From JABMMZ01 sp044373665 (GTDB lineage Bacteria > Bacteroidota > Bacteroidia > NS11-12g > UBA955), in NCBI GenBank assembly GCA_044373665.1, contig JBIPNH010000129.1, positions 1 through 6,171 on the forward strand: a stretch of 6,171 nucleotides of DNA, in the 5' to 3' direction. A program made the position numbers and the translations under genes. Every line of letters begins with the position of its first letter. The first letter of the stretch is position 1. The notes beneath the pieces were generated by a model. It saw only the letters and a program-made list of their open reading frames with translations. It searched no databases and had not been told where the DNA came from. Positions 1 to 4,413 of this stretch are shown here, piece by piece.

Positions 1-296
1 AACTCCTGTTTAATTTTAATAATGTCATTTACAATGTAAGGAGTGTAAATGACCTTGTTTGGTACATTGGCAAATGAAATTATTATCTTCGGAATAGCTC
101 TATTTGTAGAGTATAAATTTACACCTGAGAAGTAATATTGAAGTTCAATTTGAGGATTAAAAAAAGAGTTTAATGCTCTAAGTATTGCTGTTTTGCCTGA
201 ATTGTTCTGTCCAACAATTCCAAGAATATCTTCAACATCGAAACTGCCTGATTCGATTGACCTAAATTTCGATATTTCTACTTTGCGTATTTTCAT
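1..296 (-). CDS. OLD/RecF-like AAA ATPase, N-terminal part (runs off the left edge)
   Basis: The complement of 294-296 is an ATG that opens a frame continuing to base 1 without a stop, giving 98 complete codons. The protein starts MKIRKVEISKFRSIESG and has a Walker A P-loop GQNNSGKT at residues 29-36, followed by ILRALNSFF. An opening beta strand with KxxFRS, then GxNNSGKT and L-x-AL, is the established N-terminal signature of OLD-family and RecF/SMC-like ATPases, which include OLD nucleases and Gabija GajA. In full-length members a Walker B/ABC signature and often a C-terminal TOPRIM nuclease follow, but these lie outside the window, so the subtype cannot be decided. The gene is complete at its 5' end and truncated only by the window edge. 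No promoter box is clear upstream; instead an imperfect inverted repeat begins three bases before the ATG. A role in phage defence or DNA metabolism is inference. Confidence 0.85.
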   Translation of the reverse strand, partial: MKIRKVEISKFRSIESGSFDVEDILGIVGQNNSGKTAILRALNSFFNPQIELQYYFSGVNLYSTNRAIPKIIISFANVPNKVIYTPYIVNDIIKIKQE

Positions 297-298
297 TT

Positions 299-388
299 AA
301 AATGTTGCATAACTTATATATGTGTGCAATAAAATGGCACCTACCTCACCAACAATAGTTGTATATGTGCCATAAAGTGTTACATTTT
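299..388. repeat. Long imperfect inverted repeat with nested arms
   Basis: Three nested pairs of arms share one centre: AAAATGT at 299-305 with ACATTTT at 382-388, ATGGCAC at 334-340 with GTGCCAT at 367-373, and ACAA at 352-355 with TTGT at 359-362. The outer arms are unequal in spacing, so a folded strand would carry a large bulge on one side. The structure sits immediately upstream of the ATPase start. It could be a folded regulatory leader, a small non-autonomous element or a degenerate recombination site. The sequence alone does not decide. Confidence 0.5.
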
Positions 389-463
389 CAGTTTTCATTC
401 CACAAACATATTACATTATACCTAAATTTCCAAAAACACAGAAACATAATAATACACAGAAAA

Positions 464-508
464 GATGCCGGAGGCAAGGATTTTTATCACTCGCAAGATG
501 CGAGCGAG
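464..508. repeat. GC-richer double-hairpin element downstream of the PH-like gene
   Basis: Within very AT-rich noncoding DNA there is a compact GC-richer stretch with two small hairpins: TGCC-GGA-GGCA at 466-476, and CTCGC-AAGAT-GCGAG at 490-504 followed by a partial reiteration CGAG at 505-508. It lies about 20 bases beyond the stop codon of the gene at 530-1405. In that gene's orientation no T-run follows the stem, so it is not a convincing intrinsic terminator. Its composition contrast suggests a dispersed REP-like repeat, but only one copy is present here. Confidence 0.4.
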
Positions 509-529
509 AACAGGGAAACTTTGACTATA

Positions 530-1405
530 TTAATTTAAATTTTTATCTTGATTGTTTAGAATGACCCTATTTAATAATCTAATAAACAAGTTCAAATGAT
601 CTCTTTTGTTTGGTGCTTTAAATGGACTTATAACATATTCAGAAAAAACAATTAAAGGTTTTTTCCCATTTGATTTACCAATCAATAGACCATCTCTAAA
701 CAAACTCACTTCAATAATATCATCTAACTTTAAAGTTTTATTTACTCTATTGTTAACTCCTATAAAAATAACCCTTTTGTTTGTTACATACATTGTTCCT
801 CTATCTAAAGGCACGAATTGTTGTTTTGTTATTGGAGAAACCTTTAAACTTCCCATTCTATAGGACATACCACCACCTAATGACATTCTATATTGTAAAC
901 CACCATAGTTATTAGCAATAACTATCTTTTTTTCTTCTAAAAAATCAACTGATTTAAATTGTTGATAAAGCACTTCGTTATCTTGAATATTTATACCAAA
1001 ATCGTTAAAAGCTTCTTCTGAGTTTCTTGATGTTATTGGCATTGAATCAAACATCCATCTATAAAACAAAGAATCAACTAAATTTGTAAAATAATCACCA
1101 GCAATAAACTTTTGACTTAATTTTACATTTTCCTCTTCTAAATAATTAGAAACACCAATCTCCTTTTCTAGATTATCTATAGTTTTAACATTTGAATTGT
1201 AATTTTCATTATATAATCTAAAAAGTGCTTCAGAGCTTAAACTTTGATTATTATCAAACATCTCTTCAAGTTGTTTAATAAATAACAATCCAGTTGGTGT
1301 GTAAATCTTATAAAAACCTGTGTATGCACTTTTGGGTGTTCTTGTAGAAAAATACAATAACAAAATTCCTGCGATTAATAATAAAAATATTGTTGTTAGA
1401 CTCAT
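530..1405 (-). CDS. Membrane-anchored protein with a PH/GRAM-like C-terminal domain
   Basis: The protein has 291 residues. Residues 3-19 (LTTIFLLLIAGILLLYF) form one hydrophobic helix, followed by basic residues, which suggests an N-terminal membrane anchor with the bulk in the cytoplasm. Residues 30-160 are mixed and charged without a motif I recognise. Residues from about 165 to 280 look like the bacterial PH/GRAM-like module. The markers are a Gly-rich turn with YRMG (177-185), D-R-G-T-MYVTNKRVIF (201-214), and KTLKLDDIIEVSLF (223-236) leading to DGLLI and a strand LIVF. This GT-LY-T-KR-IF pattern is established in small bacterial PH-domain proteins, often of unknown function; lipid or protein binding is inferred. 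The start is the only ATG before the hydrophobic helix. A TACTTTTG box lies 14 bases upstream. The gene stands alone, with repeat-bearing gaps on both sides. No specific role is known to me. Confidence 0.75.
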   Translation of the reverse strand: MSLTTIFLLLIAGILLLYFSTRTPKSAYTGFYKIYTPTGLLFIKQLEEMFDNNQSLSSEALFRLYNENYNSNVKTIDNLEKEIGVSNYLEEENVKLSQKFIAGDYFTNLVDSLFYRWMFDSMPITSRNSEEAFNDFGINIQDNEVLYQQFKSVDFLEEKKIVIANNYGGLQYRMSLGGGMSYRMGSLKVSPITKQQFVPLDRGTMYVTNKRVIFIGVNNRVNKTLKLDDIIEVSLFRDGLLIGKSNGKKPLIVFSEYVISPFKAPNKRDHLNLFIRLLNRVILNNQDKNLN

Positions 1406-1419
1406 AATTTTTTTTCTTT

Positions 1420-1427
1420 CAAAAGTA
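1420..1427 (-). promoter_or_regulatory. Candidate Bacteroidetes -7 box for the PH-like gene
   Basis: On the minus strand this reads TACTTTTG, a full match to the TANNTTTG -7 element known for Bacteroides and Flavobacterium. It lies 14 bases before the ATG at 1405, so the predicted leader would be very short. No TTG is found at the expected -33 distance, so this is only half of a promoter. Confidence 0.4.
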
Positions 1428-1505
1428 ATTTAAAAATATTTAAAAAGCATAAACTTAATTAGTTTTTTTAGGATTTTAAGTAAATATACTTATAGAAAAT
1501 GACGA

Positions 1506-1540
1506 ATGTAATAAGGTATGTAAAATGGGACATATTACAT
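1506..1540. repeat. 8-bp inverted repeat in the gap between two minus-strand genes
   Basis: ATGTAATA at 1506-1513 is perfectly mirrored by TATTACAT at 1533-1540, separated by 19 bases. It lies about 100 bases upstream of the PH-like gene start and about 75 bases beyond the stop of the TPR gene. Half-site spacing near two helical turns would suit an operator for a dimeric regulator, but AT-only palindromes also arise by chance in DNA this AT-rich. Confidence 0.35.
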
Positions 1541-1582
1541 CTGAGCCAATATAATCACAATACAATTACAAACAAATTCATG

Positions 1583-1603
1583 TAATAATTTAATTCATTA
1601 TTA
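1583..1603 (-). terminator. AT-only hairpin just beyond the TPR-protein gene (weak terminator candidate)
   Basis: TAATAAT at 1583-1589 pairs perfectly with ATTATTA at 1597-1603 around a 7-base loop. The stem begins 13 bases past the stop codon of the minus-strand gene ending at 1616, which is where a terminator would lie. The stem has no G-C pair and no clear T-run follows, so termination strength would be low. Confidence 0.25.
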
Positions 1604-1615
1604 TTCAAAATAAAT

Positions 1616-2560
1616 TTAAAGAGATTTTAATTCATTAATTTTTCTTTTGACTCCTAACTTAGGATATATCTCAATGCCTAACTCAAACCACTTAAGGCAA
1701 TTTTTAACATCATTTTTAGACAAAAACAATTCCCCTATTTCTCTAAAAACTTTTCCAATCATTTTCTCTGAAATATTATATTTCCTGTATTCATTCTCTA
1801 TTTTATTTAAGTAATAATCAAATTTTAATTTATCATTTAGCCTATCATATGAAAATGACATAAACTGCAATAAAAACAGCCTGTATGTATCATCCCTATA
1901 TATATCATCATTTAAAATATGATTATCATCTTGGGTAAGTTCATTTTCTATTTTACCCAAATAAAACTCAAATTTTAATTTATTACCAATTTTATCAAAT
2001 GAAATTGCCAATGTTTTGTAAGAATTATATCTATATTGTTTGTCTTTCAAAAAATTAAGATTGTCATTGATTAGTTTTTCCTCAAAATCTAAATCACTTT
2101 CATTATTCAATATTTTATTTTCAATATTAAACTCAACAATTTCTGAAACTATCCAAGATTTAACAATATCCTCATAAGTGCTATATTGGGTTTGATCTTT
2201 TTTAAGCTCTCTTGTTTTTACACCATTTTTAACAAAAACACTATAAAAAGTAAATTCAACAAATCTCCTGTAAGTAAGATAAAGATAATTATCTTTTTCC
2301 TCTTGAATAGCAATCAATCTATTAAATTCATTCACTGACGTTTTATTATCGATTCCACATTTAACCATTAATTCATTGAAATTTAAAACAAATTTTTCCC
2401 TCTCAATTTCATTAGGAAAATAAAGTATACTAATTAAATAAGGATTAATGCCATTAAACTCACTTTCTGAGTATAGTTGCATATTAATTGTATAAGAATC
2501 ATCTGAATTAGATTCTTCAATCTTAGTGTTTTTATTAAATAACGACAACAACCATTTCAT
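1616..2560 (-). CDS. Orphan protein with TPR-like repeats in the C-terminal half
   Basis: The protein has 314 residues and I do not recognise its family. No signal peptide is convincing: the N-terminus MKWLLSLFNK is short and quickly becomes charged. Residues 25-150 are a mixed region rich in aromatic residues. The C-terminal half holds TPR-like helical hairpins. Residues 186-208 (ISFDKIGNKLKFEFYLGKIENEL in outline) and 236-258 are near copies, 13 of 23 identical with a 50-residue period, each a helix ending in a KIENE signature. A third unit at about 268-302 (IGELFLSKND, LKWFELGIEIYP) has the familiar TPR look. Such repeats normally bind other proteins; the partner is unknown. The start ATG is supported by a promoter match 7 bases upstream of it. 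Extreme AT content and a solitary position suggest acquisition by transfer. Confidence 0.7.
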   Translation of the reverse strand: MKWLLSLFNKNTKIEESNSDDSYTINMQLYSESEFNGINPYLISILYFPNEIEREKFVLNFNELMVKCGIDNKTSVNEFNRLIAIQEEKDNYLYLTYRRFVEFTFYSVFVKNGVKTRELKKDQTQYSTYEDIVKSWIVSEIVEFNIENKILNNESDLDFEEKLINDNLNFLKDKQYRYNSYKTLAISFDKIGNKLKFEFYLGKIENELTQDDNHILNDDIYRDDTYRLFLLQFMSFSYDRLNDKLKFDYYLNKIENEYRKYNISEKMIGKVFREIGELFLSKNDVKNCLKWFELGIEIYPKLGVKRKINELKSL

Positions 2561-2566
2561 AGATTA

Positions 2567-2597
2567 CAATTATAGCTTTTTATTCTTTAACTGCAAA
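2567..2597 (-). promoter_or_regulatory. Promoter of the TPR-protein gene
   Basis: Reading the minus strand, TTTG (complement of 2594-2597) is followed after 19 bases by TATAATTG (complement of 2567-2574). This matches the Bacteroidetes TTG-N17-23-TANNTTTG promoter with one mismatch in the -7 box. The box ends 6 bases before the ATG at 2560, so the transcript would start close to or at the start codon. Confidence 0.5.
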
Positions 2598-2688
2598 CCA
2601 AAAGGGTTAGTATTACATCTTCCATCATGGCTCATTCGAGACTTTTACCCTCAGATCAACTAAGGAAGAAATTTATAAGCATAAGAAA

Positions 2689-2715
2689 AAAAGCGCTTTT
2701 GTATCAAATAAAGCG
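2689..2715. repeat. Overlapping palindromes with GCGC core
   Basis: AAAAGCGCTTTT at 2689-2700 is a perfect 12-base palindrome. Its right half, CGCTTT at 2694-2699, can alternatively pair with AAAGCG at 2710-2715 around a 10-base loop. The two foldings are mutually exclusive. The element lies in the divergent gap and could serve as an operator for either side or as part of a leader structure. Confidence 0.35.
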
Positions 2716-2728
2716 TAATATTGTTGTG

Positions 2729-2760
2729 TTATTATCCCCTAGTTAGTCAAAGGATAATAA
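2729..2760 (+). terminator. 9-bp-stem hairpin followed by a T-tract in the divergent gap
   Basis: TTATTATCC at 2729-2737 pairs perfectly with GGATAATAA at 2752-2760 around a 14-base loop. A T-rich run (2770-2781) follows nine bases after the stem. In form it resembles an intrinsic terminator or attenuator acting on plus-strand transcripts. There is no substantial plus-strand gene ahead of it, so it would act on a transcript that starts inside the gap and leads to the DoxX-like pair. The T-run is a little far from the stem for a classic terminator. Confidence 0.35.
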
Positions 2761-2796
2761 GCATCTGAGTTTCTTTTTTTTAAAATGTTCATTCGC

Positions 2797-2847
2797 AATT
2801 GATTCAATCAACAACTAAAAAAAGGTCGTCTCGACTTAAAATCAATT
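2797..2847 (+). promoter_or_regulatory. Nested inverted repeats in the leader of the DoxX-like pair
   Basis: AATTGATT at 2797-2804 is mirrored by AATCAATT at 2840-2847, six bases before the ATG at 2854. Inside lies a small hairpin with stem GTCG at 2825-2828 and CGAC at 2832-2835, extendable by one G-U and one A-U pair. The left arm also takes part in a tight palindrome, TTGATT-C-AATCAA, at 2799-2811. The two pairings of the left arm exclude each other, so it could be an operator or a leader structure affecting translation. No TANNTTTG box is seen in this stretch. Confidence 0.35.
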
Positions 2848-2853
2848 ATAAAA

Positions 2854-3198
2854 ATGAACCAATATTCAATTTTCGCCCAAGCCATCGTTGCAATTTCTAT
2901 TGTATATGTTTGGACCTTTCGTTTTCACAATGTTGAAAAAGAATTCAATCAATTTGGCCTTAGCAACTTTATTCGTAGCTCCGTTGGTGCCTCAAAAATT
3001 GCATTAGCCACCCTTTTATTCGCAGGTATTTGGTATTCCGAATTGGCATTAATACCCTCCTTGCTAATTGCTTTTTTAATGACCTCTGCACAATACTTCC
3101 ATATCAAAAAGGGTAATCCTTGGATTCAACGATTGCCTTCTTTAATATTATTGCTATTGTGTTTGTTTATTGCAGCGGTTAACTTAGAACTAATCTAA
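2854..3198 (+). CDS. DoxX-like integral membrane protein, first of a tandem pair
   Basis: This small membrane protein of 114 residues has four predicted helices at about 5-21, 46-61, 63-80 and 94-112. Between helices 1 and 2 lies a polar segment, RFHNVEKEFNQFGLSNFIR (about 23-41), followed by GASKIALATLLFAGIW. Helix 3 ends in SAQYFHIKKGNPW before the last helix. This size, topology and the FGL-x-x-F / KIxLAxLLxxGIW pattern are those of the DoxX-like family. Its members are poorly characterised; some take part in quinone- or thiol-linked redox processes, so no reaction is assigned. The ATG at 2854 directly follows an A-rich stretch, and helix 1 starts at once, so no earlier start is needed. 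The next gene starts on the base after this stop, which implies translational coupling. The two proteins have the same length and topology and may form a heteromeric pair. Confidence 0.8.
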   Translation: MNQYSIFAQAIVAISIVYVWTFRFHNVEKEFNQFGLSNFIRSSVGASKIALATLLFAGIWYSELALIPSLLIAFLMTSAQYFHIKKGNPWIQRLPSLILLLLCLFIAAVNLELI

Positions 3199-3543
3199 GT
3201 GAGTTTAACCTATATTCTCACTTTAATTTCGAGTATTTCCTTTTTGGGGTATGGCATCGCTTATTTGGTTTCGACCAAAATGAAAAGCGAGTTCAAACGG
3301 TTTGGTCTCGAAAAAATTGGTACGCTAACAGCTGTTTTAGAGTTATTGGGTGCAACAGGTTTATTGGTTGGCCTTCACTCAAATATCCTATTACTTATTT
3401 CCTCAGCAGGATTGGGTTTGTTAATGTTTTTTGCACTGCTAGTGAGAATAAGAGTCAAAGACAGTCTTTTCGTTTCCATTCCTGCTATCACATATCTTAT
3501 AATAAATGCCACTATTTTTTACCAGTGCATTATTCTATTCTAA
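3199..3543 (+). CDS. DoxX-like integral membrane protein, second of a tandem pair, GTG start
   Basis: This protein has 114 residues, exactly the length of its upstream neighbour, with four predicted helices at about 5-23, 43-58, 62-82 and 91-112. It shares the polar segment EFKRFGLEKIGTLTA (31-45), matching EFNQFGLSNF in the neighbour, and then ELLGATGLLVGLH, the DoxX-type second helix. The neighbour's His/Lys-rich stretch before helix 4 is here replaced by VRIRVKDSLF. The start is GTG at 3199, the base after the preceding TAA. The first internal ATG (residue 28) would remove helix 1, so GTG is strongly preferred. The two genes are probably ancient duplicates translated in a coupled way. The function is not known. 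A 122-base gap with a palindrome and a promoter-like box separates it from the metal-related genes downstream. Confidence 0.78.
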   Translation: MSLTYILTLISSISFLGYGIAYLVSTKMKSEFKRFGLEKIGTLTAVLELLGATGLLVGLHSNILLLISSAGLGLLMFFALLVRIRVKDSLFVSIPAITYLIINATIFYQCIILF

Positions 3544-3577
3544 AGGTTAATAAAAAACACGGTTTTAAAGGGAATTT

Positions 3578-3587
3578 AAAGTACTTT
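3578..3587. repeat. 10-bp perfect palindrome AAAGTACTTT
   Basis: A perfect palindrome lies 35 bases after the second DoxX-like gene and about 80 bases before the Cys/His-rich gene. Imperfect flanks (AATTT on the left, AATTT on the right with one extra base) extend the symmetry to about 20 bases. It could be an operator for the downstream metal-related unit, or part of a weak terminator. Confidence 0.3.
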
Positions 3588-3656
3588 TAATTTGAATAAA
3601 TAAATCTGTTATTAAAATTTTTACTGTCAATAGTTCTGATTATTCAAAAAAAAATT

Positions 3657-3664
3657 TACTTTTG
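3657..3664 (+). promoter_or_regulatory. Candidate -7 box touching the start of the Cys/His-rich gene
   Basis: TACTTTTG is a perfect match to the Bacteroidetes TANNTTTG -7 element and ends one base before the ATG at 3666. No perfect -33 TTG exists at the right distance; GTTCTG at 3633-3638 is the nearest. If it is used, transcription would begin within the first codons, giving a leaderless message or a shifted start. Confidence 0.4.
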
Positions 3665-3665
3665 T

Positions 3666-4004
3666 ATGATGAAATTCGTTTCGGCAATAATGGTGATATT
3701 GGTCATAGGGCTTTCCCTTGTTCCATGCTGCCCTCCCGAAACAACCTGTTTTCAGACTAGCAATTACGACAATGATGAGCATTGTGAATCCGATGAGCAT
3801 TGCAATGACCAAGAAAGCGAAAACGACCATTGCGATGTCTGTTCCCCTTTCTTTACCTGCGGGTCATGCACGGGAGTCACTTTTCTCAATTTCAATAGTA
3901 ATGAATCTTTAGAAATCATCAGTTCCAACCGTTTTAAGTTCCCTTTCTCTGAATCCTTTTTGTCTTTTTATATTCATAAAATGTGGCAACCGCCTAAGAT
4001 ATAG
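3666..4004 (+). CDS. Small secreted Cys/His/Asp-rich protein (DUF6660-like), probable metal binder
   Basis: The protein has 112 residues. Residues 1-20 (MMKFVSAIMVILVIGLSLVP) are a signal peptide or anchor with Lys3 and a hydrophobic core. The mature part starts CCPPETTC and holds nine cysteines (21, 22, 28, 40, 46, 56, 59, 65, 68) and three histidines at 39, 45 and 55, in repeats DEHC, DEHC, DHC within an acidic stretch. Then comes CSPFFTCGSCTG (59-70) and an end KMWQPPKI. I recognise this layout, with the CxPFxxCxxCxG block and the WQPPK end, from small Bacteroidetes proteins near HMA proteins and metal-related TonB receptors, annotated DUF6660 as far as I recall. Periplasmic metal binding is inferred. 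ATG codons at 3666 and 3669 are both possible starts; a start at Met9 would lose the basic end of the signal. It probably heads the unit with the HMA protein and receptor. Segments 3774-3784 and 3792-3802 are an exact 11-base direct repeat. Confidence 0.75.
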   Translation: MMKFVSAIMVILVIGLSLVPCCPPETTCFQTSNYDNDEHCESDEHCNDQESENDHCDVCSPFFTCGSCTGVTFLNFNSNESLEIISSNRFKFPFSESFLSFYIHKMWQPPKI

Positions 4005-4060
4005 TTTCATTCCAATCGAAACCTTATCCTACCATTTTATCCAATTAAAAAATACAAAAA

Positions 4061-4402
4061 ATGAATTTATCAATCAAAAAACATATAAAAACAATTCTTA
4101 TGGCGTTAAGTTTAATATACTTAACACCATCAATAACAGCGCAAACGCCACAAGCTAACAGCACCCAAACAGTGCTTTTTACCGTTACAGAAATGGGATG
4201 TAGCAACGACCAAAAAATACTTGAAACTGCTCTTTACAGAAAAAAGGGAGTTAAAAAAGTAAAAATAGAAGGAGAAGCTGTTACCATTACTTACAATCCA
4301 AGTAAAATTACAGTAGAAGCGCTTAAATTAGTGATAGAAAACACTGGCACTTGCGAAGATCCGAACGACAAGATTCACAAAGTTAAATCAAGCACTCCAT
4401 AA
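4061..4402 (+). CDS. Secreted HMA-fold protein with an altered metal site (CxxD instead of CxxC)
   Basis: The protein has 113 residues. A signal peptide spans residues 1 to about 27, with basic KKHIK at 6-10, a hydrophobic core LMALSLIYL and an end near SITAQ. The HMA ferredoxin-like fold covers about 36-95. Strand TVLFTVTEMGC is followed by the helix QKILETALYRKKGV, strand KKVKIEG, strand AVTITYNPSKIT and helix EALKLVIENTG. In classic HMA domains the loop reads MxCxxC and binds Cu(I) or another soft metal through both cysteines. Here it reads MGCSND (45-50), so Asp50 replaces the second cysteine. A second cysteine occurs only at 98, in GTCEDPND. Either Cys98 completes the site or the metal or role differs. 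The gene lies 56 bases after the Cys/His-rich gene and 11 bases before the TonB receptor, so it is likely co-transcribed. A periplasmic metal carrier or sensor for the receptor is the inferred role. Confidence 0.8.
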   Translation: MNLSIKKHIKTILMALSLIYLTPSITAQTPQANSTQTVLFTVTEMGCSNDQKILETALYRKKGVKKVKIEGEAVTITYNPSKITVEALKLVIENTGTCEDPNDKIHKVKSSTP

Positions 4403-4413
4403 GTCGTTTACTG

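Noticed and set aside
490..504. Intrinsic terminator for the PH-like gene
   Set aside because: The stem is only five pairs and no T-run follows on the minus strand, so it was recorded as a repeat instead.
606..863. 85-codon plus-strand frame opposite the PH-like gene
   Set aside because: It lies fully inside the 291-residue gene, whose opposite frame carries recognisable PH-like motifs. This frame shows no domain and no promoter.
2627..2746. Possible 39-codon plus-strand reading frame in the divergent gap, starting MAHSRLLPSDQLRKKF
   Set aside because: It is short and basic, has no promoter or A-rich start region, overlaps two inverted repeats and resembles no family I know. It is more likely chance, although a leader peptide cannot be excluded.
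3716..3728. Lipoprotein lipobox before Cys21 of the Cys/His-rich protein
   Set aside because: The residues before the cysteine read LVP. Proline at the -1 position does not fit the usual Gly/Ala/Ser, so lipidation is not called.
3627..3830. 67-codon minus-strand frame opposite the Cys/His-rich gene
   Set aside because: It overlaps a gene with a clear signal peptide and metal-ligand motifs, and its hydrophobic start is just the complement of the signal region.
3718..3912. 64-codon plus-strand frame in another phase of the Cys/His-rich gene
   Set aside because: It is out of phase with the recognised protein and contains no plausible domain.
3690..4004. Met9 as the start of the Cys/His-rich protein, to leave room for a leader after the TACTTTTG box
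   Set aside because: It would remove the basic N-terminal part of the signal peptide. The double ATG at 3666/3669 gives a normal signal, so the earlier start is kept.
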